Origin: Bacteroides faecalis
GTDB lineage: Bacteria > Bacteroidota > Bacteroidia > Bacteroidales > Bacteroidaceae
NCBI RefSeq assembly: GCF_003865075.1
Contig: NZ_BHWB01000019.1
Coordinates: 1-64,000, forward strand
Direction: 5' to 3'
DNA length: 64,000 nt
The translations under genes were made by a program, and so were the position numbers. The stretch's first letter is position 1, and the number at the start of each line of letters is the position of its first letter. Below the pieces are notes generated by a model. That model saw nothing but the letters and a program-made list of their open reading frames with translations. It was not told where the DNA came from and did not search any database. This document shows, piece by piece, positions 52,674 through 60,643 of the stretch.

Positions 52674-53858
52674 TTATTTATTCTCTTTCACTTTCGCACC
52701 TTCCTGGGCAAGCCCGATGAATACTGCCGAAAGCATTGTAAATACATACGCCTGGATGAAAGCTACCAACAGTTCGAGTGCATTCATAAAGATGTTGAAC
52801 AGTACGGAAGCTACAGTCAGTGTGCCGTTCAGCGCAGGGCCCATGCTTGCCGAAATAAAGATCAGGCAGGTAAGTACCAGCATTGCCATGTGTCCTGCCA
52901 GCATATTGGCAAAAAGACGGATCATCAGGGCGAACGGTTTCGTAAAGATACCGAAAAACTCGATGAACGGCATCATCGGAACAGGCACTTTCAACCACCA
53001 GGGCACATCTGGCCAAAAGATATCTTTCCAGTAATGTTTCGTACCAAAGATATTGACCATCAGGAATGTACAAACAGCGAGTACCATTGTGATAGCAATG
53101 TTTCCTGTCACATTCGCGCCTCCGGGAAAGAAGGGAATCAATCCCATTATATTGTTGATGAAGATGAAGAAAAACGCTGTCAGCAGATAAGGGGCAAACT
53201 TGCGATAGTTGGGACCCACACAACTCTTGATGATATCGTCGTTCACCATCATGATAAACATTTCCATGAATCCGATGAAACCGCCCGGTGCAAGTGATCC
53301 TCGTGGACGCTTGCGGTACCAGTGCGCTACACACAGTATGATGACCAGCAACAGCAAACTGTTGAACAACAGTGCAAACGTAATCTTCGTAATGGAAATA
53401 TCCCATGGACGGACTTCGTCGCCAGCTGCATTATACTCTACCAATTTACCTTCATATTTACTTCCTGCAGGAGCAATGGAAAGTCCTTCGTAAGTACCTC
53501 CGTTCTCTTCAAGACGGGAAGATAGAAAGATATGCCAACCTGAAGTTTCACTATAAACGATGATAGGTAACGGTATTATTATCTGTGTTTTACCCCACGT
53601 CGTAATATGCCATTCATAAGAATCTCCGATATGTCCGAATACGATTCCTTTCACATCGACCGTATTTTCTTTCTGCTCTTGTGAAGTCACTTCACTTTGT
53701 GTTTGCGGAGCTGTTCCGGCCTGTGCCTGTGAAACTGTCTCAGTTTGCTCTTGTGGAGCTACACCGGACTGTGCCTGTGCAAAAGCGGACGTTCCTGCCA
53801 TCATCAGGCAGAACAGAATCAACGGAGCTATTATATTACACAACTGTTTCATTTTCAT
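52674..53858 (-). CDS. atpB: ATP synthase subunit a with exported N-terminal extension
   Basis: Proton-channel subunit of Fo. 394 residues, about 130 longer than the E. coli protein. The extra N-terminus has a signal-like segment (LILFCLMMAGTSAFAQ), a Gln/Thr-rich region with two copies of a 16-residue unit (QAQSGVAPQEQTETVS and QAQAGTAPQTQSEVTS), and a periplasmic domain ending near residue 155. The channel part has the essential Arg in ALMIRLFANMLAGH and GFIGFMEMFIMMVNDDIIKS. An exported extension is usual in Bacteroidetes; the repeat may vary between strains. It overlaps the upstream AtpI-like gene by 23 bp. Confidence 0.94.
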   Translation of the reverse strand: MKMKQLCNIIAPLILFCLMMAGTSAFAQAQSGVAPQEQTETVSQAQAGTAPQTQSEVTSQEQKENTVDVKGIVFGHIGDSYEWHITTWGKTQIIIPLPIIVYSETSGWHIFLSSRLEENGGTYEGLSIAPAGSKYEGKLVEYNAAGDEVRPWDISITKITFALLFNSLLLLVIILCVAHWYRKRPRGSLAPGGFIGFMEMFIMMVNDDIIKSCVGPNYRKFAPYLLTAFFFIFINNIMGLIPFFPGGANVTGNIAITMVLAVCTFLMVNIFGTKHYWKDIFWPDVPWWLKVPVPMMPFIEFFGIFTKPFALMIRLFANMLAGHMAMLVLTCLIFISASMGPALNGTLTVASVLFNIFMNALELLVAFIQAYVFTMLSAVFIGLAQEGAKVKENK

Positions 53859-54270
53859 CTTTATTTTTCTTTTTCCGTTTCAGGTTTACCTCAAATGAGA
53901 AGAAAAACCATGTTTCGTATATCAGATACAACAGGTAGAACGAGATAAACGTTAGCAGAAAGGCTTTCGCTTCTTGGTGTACCACGATACAGTAAATCAA
54001 TAGCAGTATCACCGAAAGAATTATTTTCATCACCTTTATTGCCAGATACAGTAACACCAATTTCTGCGGAGCGTGACGCCGGCATGCATCGAACATATAG
54101 ATAGCAAACAAACCGAAAAAATAAAAGTAAACCGGTATAAACGGATAACCTCCGAAATAATGTCCCGGTAAAGCTTTATGCAAAATTAGTACTCCAATTC
54201 CTCCACTAAGTACGGTAAACAAAGTGAGAGAGCCTATAAAATTTCGTTTAGTCTTACTAATATTCATCAT
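53836..54270 (-). CDS. AtpI-like membrane protein of the ATP synthase operon
   Basis: A 144-residue protein with four hydrophobic segments (SLTLFTVLSGGIGVLILHKA; FIPVYFYFFGLFAIYMF; LVLLYLAIKVMKIILSVILL; FLLTFISFYLLYLIYETWFF) and a Lys-rich C-terminal tail. It occupies the place of atpI in other operons, between atpC and atpB, and overlaps atpB by 23 bp. Sequence similarity to AtpI is weak, so a role in c-ring assembly is inferred from position and topology. Confidence 0.8.
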   Translation of the reverse strand: MMNISKTKRNFIGSLTLFTVLSGGIGVLILHKALPGHYFGGYPFIPVYFYFFGLFAIYMFDACRRHAPQKLVLLYLAIKVMKIILSVILLLIYCIVVHQEAKAFLLTFISFYLLYLIYETWFFFSFEVNLKRKKKNKDENETVV

Positions 54271-54452
54271 GTCATTGTGTTTTTCGCTTTATAAGCTGTA
54301 AAAGCTATACAAGCAGTATTAATTAATGTTTCTGTACTATTTATCATCTCGTTTTTTCCAATCCTGTGATGCAACACTTTCTTTATAAGAAATCGGTCCT
54401 TATAAGAGTCATCTCTTCAAAATGAAGCATTCTCCTACCGGGGTTCCTCCCT

Positions 54453-54704
54453 TTACGAAATACAAACCGAAGCCGTATTACCGCTCATCTCTACAAAACC
54501 ACCCTGAATGTCAAGTGTGTGCTCTTCTCCGCCTTCCTCCAAGGTATAACTTAACGTCCCCGCCTGTAACGACGAGACGATAGGCGCATGCCCCGGTAAA
54601 ATAGAAAACGAACCGACCGTTCCCGGCAATGTGACAATACTCACATCTCCGTCAAATATGCTCTTTTCGGGCGACACTATACTCAAATGCAGTTTCTTCA
54701 ACAT
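54453..54704 (-). CDS. atpC: ATP synthase subunit epsilon, short form
   Basis: 83-residue beta-sandwich domain only: LHLSIVSPEKSIFDGDVSIV, TLPGTVGSFSILPGHAPIVS and GGFVEMSGNTASVCIS. The C-terminal helical hairpin that inhibits ATP hydrolysis in the E. coli epsilon chain (about 50 more residues) is absent. It follows atpD by 76 nt. A 182-nt gap with no gene separates it from the AtpI-like gene. Confidence 0.95.
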   Translation of the reverse strand: MLKKLHLSIVSPEKSIFDGDVSIVTLPGTVGSFSILPGHAPIVSSLQAGTLSYTLEEGGEEHTLDIQGGFVEMSGNTASVCIS

Positions 54705-54780
54705 ATCTTTTTTATTTAGGCAGTCACAGACTACACGAACCGGATTAACAGGAAACGTGTTGTCCGTAGCTACATTTTAA

Positions 54781-56298
54781 TTACTTCTTCGCTTGCTCAA
54801 GTATCTTCTTACCTTTCTCTATCGCTTCCTCAATGGTTCCTACATTCAAGAATGCCTGTTCGGGCAGGTTGTCCACTTCACCATCCAGAATCATCCGAAA
54901 ACCTTTGATGGTATCTTCGATAGACACCATTACGCCGGGAACTCCTGTAAACTGTTCGGCAACAGCAAATGGCTGCGAAAGGAAACGTTGCACACGACGG
55001 GCACGATTCACTACCATCTTATCTTCATCGGAAAGTTCTTCCATACCGAGGATGGAGATGATATCCTGCAATTCTTTGTTGCGCTGCAGAATCTGTTTCA
55101 CACGCTGGGCTATGTCGTAATGCTCCTGACCGACAATGTGCGGATCGAGGATACGAGAGGTAGAAGCCAACGGATCTACAGCCGGATAAATACCAAGTTC
55201 AGTGATTTTACGGTCGAGTACGGTCGTTGCATCCAAGTGGCTGAAAGTAGTTGCCGGAGCCGGGTCAGTTAAGTCGTCGGCAGGCACATAAACAGCCTGT
55301 ACGGAAGTGATAGAACCTTTTCGTGTAGAAGTGATACGTTCCTGCATAGCACCCATTTCCGTAGCCAGTGTAGGTTGATAACCAACGGCGGAAGGCATAC
55401 GCCCCAACAAAGCCGACACCTCCGACCCTGCCTGTGTGAAACGGAAAATATTATCAATGAAGAACAGAATATCACGCTTCTCGCCTTCAGTTCCCGCGTC
55501 GCGGAAAGACTCCGCCACCGTTAGTCCCGACAATGCTACCGAAGCACGTGCACCCGGAGGTTCGTTCATCTGACCGAACACCAGTGATACCTGTGATTTC
55601 TCCAATTCGTTATAATCTACTTTTGAGAGATCCCAGTCACCTTTCTCCATTCCCTCTCTAAACGCTTCACCATAGCGGATAACGCCAGACTCAATCATCT
55701 CACGAAGTAAGTCGTTACCTTCACGCGTACGCTCACCTACTCCTGCGAAAACGGAGAATCCGTTATGTTTCTTGGCAATATTATTGATAAGTTCCTGGAT
55801 CAATACGGTTTTTCCTACTCCTGCACCACCAAACAAACCGATCTTACCACCTTTGGCATACGGTTCGAGCAAGTCGATCACCTTGATACCTGTAAAAAGT
55901 ACTTCCTGTACAGTAGTCAAATCTTCAAATTTAGGTGGATCGCGGTGAATAGAATATGCACCTTTGCGACTTAAATCTTTCATACCATCGATAGAGTCGC
56001 CAACAACATTCATCAACCGTCCTTTGATTTGTTCGCCTATCGGCATGGTGATCGGTCCTCCCGTAGGATGTACCTTCATACCTCTTTGGAGTCCGTCGGT
56101 ACTGTCCATTGCCACAGTGCGTACTGTATTTTCACCGATGTGTTGCTGAACTTCTACAACCAGTATTTTGCCGTTGGGCCTCTTTATCTCCAATGCGTCG
56201 TGAATGCTTGGCAACATTAGCTCTGCATCCGTACCTTCAAAGTACACATCGACCACCGGTCCGATGACCTGAGAGATATGTCCGATAATCTGTGACAT
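54781..56298 (-). CDS. atpD: ATP synthase subunit beta
   Basis: Catalytic subunit of F1. 505 residues: P-loop GLFGGAGVGKTVLIQELINN (about 160-175), the catalytic Glu loop GVGERTREGNDLL, Walker B ILFFIDNIFRFTQAGSE and the late adenine-site region QPFAVAEQFTGVPG. First gene of the operon. ATG 56298 (SQIIGHISQVIGP) is preferred to 56304. TATATTTG on the minus strand (56481-56474) is a possible promoter -7 box. Confidence 0.97.
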   Translation of the reverse strand: MSQIIGHISQVIGPVVDVYFEGTDAELMLPSIHDALEIKRPNGKILVVEVQQHIGENTVRTVAMDSTDGLQRGMKVHPTGGPITMPIGEQIKGRLMNVVGDSIDGMKDLSRKGAYSIHRDPPKFEDLTTVQEVLFTGIKVIDLLEPYAKGGKIGLFGGAGVGKTVLIQELINNIAKKHNGFSVFAGVGERTREGNDLLREMIESGVIRYGEAFREGMEKGDWDLSKVDYNELEKSQVSLVFGQMNEPPGARASVALSGLTVAESFRDAGTEGEKRDILFFIDNIFRFTQAGSEVSALLGRMPSAVGYQPTLATEMGAMQERITSTRKGSITSVQAVYVPADDLTDPAPATTFSHLDATTVLDRKITELGIYPAVDPLASTSRILDPHIVGQEHYDIAQRVKQILQRNKELQDIISILGMEELSDEDKMVVNRARRVQRFLSQPFAVAEQFTGVPGVMVSIEDTIKGFRMILDGEVDNLPEQAFLNVGTIEEAIEKGKKILEQAKK

Positions 56299-56481
56299 AA
56301 GCAATCTTATTATTTATATTATTCTTTCCTGTTTTACTATTTTTGAAGTATAGTGTGACAAGTGATGCGTTTCGCGTTTTACCTGTTTTACTATAATAAT
56401 AAACAGCCGAAAATGGCTTTTGTTCAATTTATCCGTTTTCTTTCTTAAGAAAATAGTTAAACCAACAACTGCACAAATATA

Positions 56482-57708
56482 GAAACAAAATTCAATCGTT
56501 GTTCTCTCTTTTTCAAAAATTGTCCTTCAATAACAATTGTTAGCCCAACAAATGCTACAAAATGGCCAAAAATGGCATATACACATTACAATTGTAAAGT
56601 AAAAGCCCTATTTCTCTACTAAAACAATAGACAAAACTACAAATATGTATTTAGTTTTTTTCAGAACAGATCATGTTCAATCAGTTAGTCGTAGAAATAA
56701 TAGTAATACAGGCAACTAGTTTTGTGTCCGAGCACAAAAGGCTTATTGAGCACTTTTCTCTTTTGTTCATGCAAAGAGTAGTTGAAATGTTCTTTTAACT
56801 TATCTTATCGCACGTATATCCAAAGTATATCCCCACTCTTACCCTATCTGCTAACAAACATTGGAACGTATTGCTGAAGATTCCTCCTATTCTTTGCAAA
56901 AAGGAAGTCAGCATAAACTGACAATACCTATAAGAAGAGGTAATGTATATAAATTATTTTCTCAACAGAAAATTATATATCTAATTTCAAGAATGACTGT
57001 AAAAATAAAAAGTGACAGTAATTCTCTTGTATGTACCACAAAAAGTTTATGCACTGTTTATCAACACATTGAATCATCATTCATATTTCAAAAATAAGTT
57101 TTTACGTTACTGTCACTGTCAACTGTCAACTTTATGCGTCTTCTCCAACAAACAAAGTGGAATTAAAGAATATATTCCTAGACACATTTCAGCGCAAACC
57201 TATATCGACCTATTTCAAAATTAACTAATAACCGGTCTGTATTGAAGAAGAATTTTATGCTATCATAAAAGTTATGAAAACAACGTCGCAACATAATCTT
57301 ACTACTCAAAATATCACTTACGGACAACAATACAAATATCAAAATCCTACAACCCCATTAAAGAATAGGCAAAATATTAAACAAATAGTTTAATGATATT
57401 ATCTATATATGAATCTAAGAGAAAGTACTGTCAAACATAATTTCTTAAAGTGATTTATTTAAAATCATATATTAAAGAATAAACGATAATTTACTAACAA
57501 ACAGATATATACATGTTATATAAAAAAAAGTAGCTATCAAAAGAGGAGTAAAGTGACAGTTGATAGTAAGAAATAAAGCCTGAAAAAAGGACTGATTCAG
57601 AAGGGATTTGCGAATTTTGACTCATTTTTGGAGAAAGTTCCATTTTTAGCGAACAAATAAAGATTAGCTTTCGTTCTGAGTCAAAATCAACAAACTAAAC
57701 CAGCAATC
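56482..57708. other. Gene-free AT-rich region between atpD and the fimbrial operon
   Basis: About 1.2 kb without a gene I can support; two short plus-strand frames (56861-57097 and 57012-57224) lack recognisable protein features. A 10-bp inverted repeat GTGACAGTAA / TTACTGTCAC (57012-57021, 57107-57116) and repeated CTGTCAA words near 57110-57130 are present. An 11-bp inverted repeat at 57614-57687 lies just before the fimbrial genes. Confidence 0.6.
57614..57687. repeat. Inverted repeat upstream of the fimbrial operon
   Basis: ATTTTGACTCA (57614-57624) and TGAGTCAAAAT (57677-57687) are perfectly complementary 11-bp arms 52 bp apart, ending 21 bp before ATG 57709. They could be a leader hairpin, paired operator half-sites or recombination sites. 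No clear promoter lies inside the segment. Confidence 0.6.
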
Positions 57709-58245
57709 ATGAAACGAATCTTGCTGTTGCTAATCTCCACTATCGGAGTATTTCATTTTCTGACAGCTCAGAATGTAGGTCTTAAAACAAATGCACTCTA
57801 CTGGCTGGCAACAATTCCAAATCTCGGAGTTGAATTCTCCTTAGATAAAAAATTGACACTTGAACTTGCCGGAGCCTATAATCCCTGGACTTTCAAGGAT
57901 GACAAGAAGATGCATTTCTGGTTAGTGCAACCGGAAATCAAATACTGGACATGCGAAAAGTTCAACGGACATTTCATTGGACTACATCTTCATGGTGCAC
58001 AATACTATGGAGGATTTAGTTCGAAAAGGTATGACGGATACCTTGCAGGAGGAGGTTTCACCTACGGATATGACTGGATTCTATCTCCACACTGGAACCT
58101 TGAAGCAGCCATCGGTATAGGTTACGCTCACTTGTGGTATAAGGAAAGCGAACGAATTCCTTGTGCGAAATGCTATGAAAAGAAGCATAAAAACTATTTC
58201 GGTCCTACCAAAGTAGCCCTCACATTGACTTATTTTATTTTCTAA
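57709..58245 (+). CDS. DUF3575 protein of the fimbrial locus
   Basis: A 178-residue exported protein: signal peptide (ILLLLISTIGVFHFLTAQ), then the DUF3575 pattern: NVGLKTNALYWLATIPNLGV, EFSLDKKLTLELAGAYNPWT, WLVQPEIKYW and a C-terminal strand TKVALTLTYFIF. It looks like an outer-membrane barrel or barrel-associated protein. DUF3575 genes are regularly the first gene of Bacteroides Mfa/FimA-type operons. It is 16 nt from the anchor gene. Assembly or anchoring of the pilus is inferred from this linkage. Confidence 0.87.
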   Translation: MKRILLLLISTIGVFHFLTAQNVGLKTNALYWLATIPNLGVEFSLDKKLTLELAGAYNPWTFKDDKKMHFWLVQPEIKYWTCEKFNGHFIGLHLHGAQYYGGFSSKRYDGYLAGGGFTYGYDWILSPHWNLEAAIGIGYAHLWYKESERIPCAKCYEKKHKNYFGPTKVALTLTYFIF

Positions 58246-58261
58246 CCACACACTGACTGCC

Positions 58262-59197
58262 ATGAAAAATATTATATCATCCTGCGAATTATTCGTGCGT
58301 CACTCCGTCATAAGAAGCATTCAATGTCTCCTGATTCTTTCTTTTTTGCCCTTCATCTCATCTTGTATCAGAGATGACTTGCCATCTTGTCCTCCCTTAC
58401 AAGTGGACATTTCTGTAAAAGATAAAAACTACTTCAACGTAGACAATGTGTCACTGGAATCCCCCAAGAGTGAATCTCTTATCTTCCGTAAATATGTTCC
58501 TACCCTATACTATTCATTACGTAACGAAGTTACGGGAGAGATTATAGAAGAACAAGGAGTTTTTAATGTGACGGATAACAATCCAACCCATTCTATTACT
58601 TTCTGCGAATGCTTGCCATTCGGCAAATATGTTCTGACTGTATGGGGAGGACTAACCGATAATACTTCGCTAACTGACCAGTCTCTTACCAACATTCTGC
58701 ACAACAATCAGATGGAAGGGTATGATGTATATCTGGTCCATGACACACTGGTATATGATATGCAAAACACACGTTACAATGTAGCTTTGGAACGCGCTAC
58801 CGGAAAGCTGTTGATGCAAATCATTAATTTGCCGTCTACAGTACGTTACGCTGACCACAGTGTGAATCAAATATACGAACGGGTAACTCATCAATTTAAA
58901 TATATAAATCCGATTACCGTCCGAAAACAGGATTCCTGGGATACAACTCCAGATATCATTTTATCTACTATTCTAGCTCCTTCAACTGGAGAGCATCAAG
59001 CCAACGTGCATCTGAATCTTTATGACGAAACAGATCAGACCATTCCTGCTCTCACCCCCAAGGATGTGAAGATTAACATGAAACGTAATGAACTGACCAG
59101 TCTGAGATATGTGTATGATGAAGAAAAAGAAGACTTCAATATCTATGTACTCAACAACGATACTTGGGAATTGATTTATAACCTGGATATTGATTAA
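58262..59197 (+). CDS. FimB/Mfa2-family fimbrial anchor lipoprotein
   Basis: A 311-residue lipoprotein (CLLILSFLPFISSC, Cys about 35, followed by RDDLPSCPP). Mfa2/FimB proteins end the type V pilus at the cell surface and limit its length. The chain has two beta domains, with FGKYVLTVWGGLTDNTSL and the C-terminal NNDTWELIYNLDID, nearly the same ending as the stalk subunit next door (DAWDTIYNLGIE). This suggests a shared C-terminal strand used in assembly. It lies between the DUF3575 gene and the stalk gene (43 nt). Confidence 0.88.
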   Translation: MKNIISSCELFVRHSVIRSIQCLLILSFLPFISSCIRDDLPSCPPLQVDISVKDKNYFNVDNVSLESPKSESLIFRKYVPTLYYSLRNEVTGEIIEEQGVFNVTDNNPTHSITFCECLPFGKYVLTVWGGLTDNTSLTDQSLTNILHNNQMEGYDVYLVHDTLVYDMQNTRYNVALERATGKLLMQIINLPSTVRYADHSVNQIYERVTHQFKYINPITVRKQDSWDTTPDIILSTILAPSTGEHQANVHLNLYDETDQTIPALTPKDVKINMKRNELTSLRYVYDEEKEDFNIYVLNNDTWELIYNLDID

Positions 59198-59240
59198 TAT
59201 AGCTTTTTTACAATTTGTTTAATTCTAAAACTTAACTGAA

Positions 59241-60470
59241 ATGAAAAATTATTTGTTTTTATCAGCTGTCGGTGTGATGATGTTGGCAGCATGCAATAAT
59301 GATGACACAGTGCCTCTGGAAGGCCCCGGCTCAGGAGAAGCAGGTCCGGAAATCGTCTTATCAATCAATAGTGGCGGCGGTGGAATGGATGTTCGCAGTT
59401 CTCGCCCGGTAAACAGTTCTGAGGCTGCTAACAATGTAACTGCTGTTCAATTGTATATCTACAATGAAGCAGGAACAGATGTTACAAGCACTGCCTTGGC
59501 TACAGGTACACAGAACCCTGTGGCTTGGACAGCTGGACCGTCAGACACCGCTGTTCCCGGTGATAATCCAAACCCTTCTCACAAAGCAAGCCAAACAGTA
59601 AAACTGAATAAGTTGTCACCAGACGGTATATATACCGTTGTTGCTTACGGCTATAACAACGTTGCAGACTATACAATCAGTGGTGGAGGTAATGGAAACG
59701 ATGCTTTTACCGCTACCCCCGTAGTGACACCACTAACGACCGAGGCTGAACTGTTTGCTGGAAAAGCTACTTTCACAGTATCAAACGGAAATATTCAAAC
59801 AGGAACCAGTGTTGAAGTTGAACTACACCGTCATGTAGCAGGATTGTTGGGATACTTCAAGAATGTACCTATCTTATATCCGAATCCTAATGCAGCAGGA
59901 GTTCCTACACTTGTAGCATTTGTCCGCGTATATGCTCCTTCTTCTTCCTCAGCTCTTACCTTCCCTAGTACGCTGACAATGAATGGTACTGGTGGTGCAG
60001 TTGTTAAAACTAAAGTTTTGGAAGTCAATCTTGTTACCTACATTGCTGACTATACCGCCCAAACATTAGCCGTTGCCGGAGATCTTACCAAAAACTTTAT
60101 AATACCGGCTGGTACTTCTCCTGTTACCGTAGAAAACAGTGTTCTTACCGGTAGATTCCTTGTACCATTCGCTAAAGTAGCAGGCAGCCCGACTTTCATT
60201 GTTCAACTGGAAGACGTAACCGGTGCTGTTCTGAAATCATGGGATGTGGTGAACAACGCTCTCGGAGTAGGTACCAAAGAATATGACGTTCAACGCAACT
60301 ATTTCTACTCTCTCGGCCAGAAATACAAAGCCAGCTCTACTGACGGTGGTACTCCGGGCCCTGGAACAACCGAAGATGATGATAATCCTATAAACTTGTC
60401 ACAGGAAACTGTTATTACTGTAACTGTCAATGATGCTTGGGATACAATTTATAATCTAGGAATAGAATAG
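59241..60470 (+). CDS. FimA/Mfa1-type major fimbrial subunit
   Basis: A 409-residue lipoprotein precursor (SAVGVMMLAAC, Cys 18, then NNDDTVP). The mature part is Thr/Ser/Gly-rich with the two-domain transthyretin-like fold of type V pilins: NNVTAVQLYIYNEAGTDVTS, TVVAYGYNNV and RHVAGLLGYFKN. The C-terminal segment ETVITVTVNDAWDTIYNLGI fits the donor strand exchanged after protease cleavage of the N-terminus in Porphyromonas. Ends with an acidic/Pro-Gly linker before that strand. Probably the pilus stalk. Confidence 0.88.
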   Translation: MKNYLFLSAVGVMMLAACNNDDTVPLEGPGSGEAGPEIVLSINSGGGGMDVRSSRPVNSSEAANNVTAVQLYIYNEAGTDVTSTALATGTQNPVAWTAGPSDTAVPGDNPNPSHKASQTVKLNKLSPDGIYTVVAYGYNNVADYTISGGGNGNDAFTATPVVTPLTTEAELFAGKATFTVSNGNIQTGTSVEVELHRHVAGLLGYFKNVPILYPNPNAAGVPTLVAFVRVYAPSSSSALTFPSTLTMNGTGGAVVKTKVLEVNLVTYIADYTAQTLAVAGDLTKNFIIPAGTSPVTVENSVLTGRFLVPFAKVAGSPTFIVQLEDVTGAVLKSWDVVNNALGVGTKEYDVQRNYFYSLGQKYKASSTDGGTPGPGTTEDDDNPINLSQETVITVTVNDAWDTIYNLGIE

Positions 60471-60499
60471 CAAGTTAAAAGAGGGTTTTTATATAAAAT

Positions 60500-60600
60500 G
60501 ATTTCACCACAGATTATGCAGGTTTTCACAAATTATCAACATTGATAATCAAAGGTTTAGTATTTTTATCTGTGTTTAACTGTGTAATTCGTGGTGATTT
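60500..60600. repeat. Inverted repeat between stalk and tip genes
   Basis: GATTTCACCACAGATTA (60500-60516) and TAATTCGTGGTGATTT (60585-60600) are imperfect complements around a segment that contains a second hairpin (ATTATC-AACATT-GATAAT, near 60532). CACCACAGATTA-type repeats are frequent between genes in Bacteroides (recollection). A partial terminator or processing site that makes the stalk gene more abundant than the tip gene is plausible. Confidence 0.6.
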
Positions 60601-60643
60601 CTTTCTAACTCCCCCTTTGTCTCTACTTTAAAAACTTCCTACA

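Noticed and set aside
52653..53406. Long frames on both strands over atpB
   Set aside because: Shadows of the atpB coding sequence in other frames.
56861..57224. Two overlapping short plus-strand frames
   Set aside because: No protein-like pattern, no promoter, and they lie over an inverted repeat in a gene-free region.
57614..57687. Invertible promoter
   Set aside because: Only 52 bp between arms, no clear promoter inside and no recombinase gene nearby; kept as an inverted repeat only.
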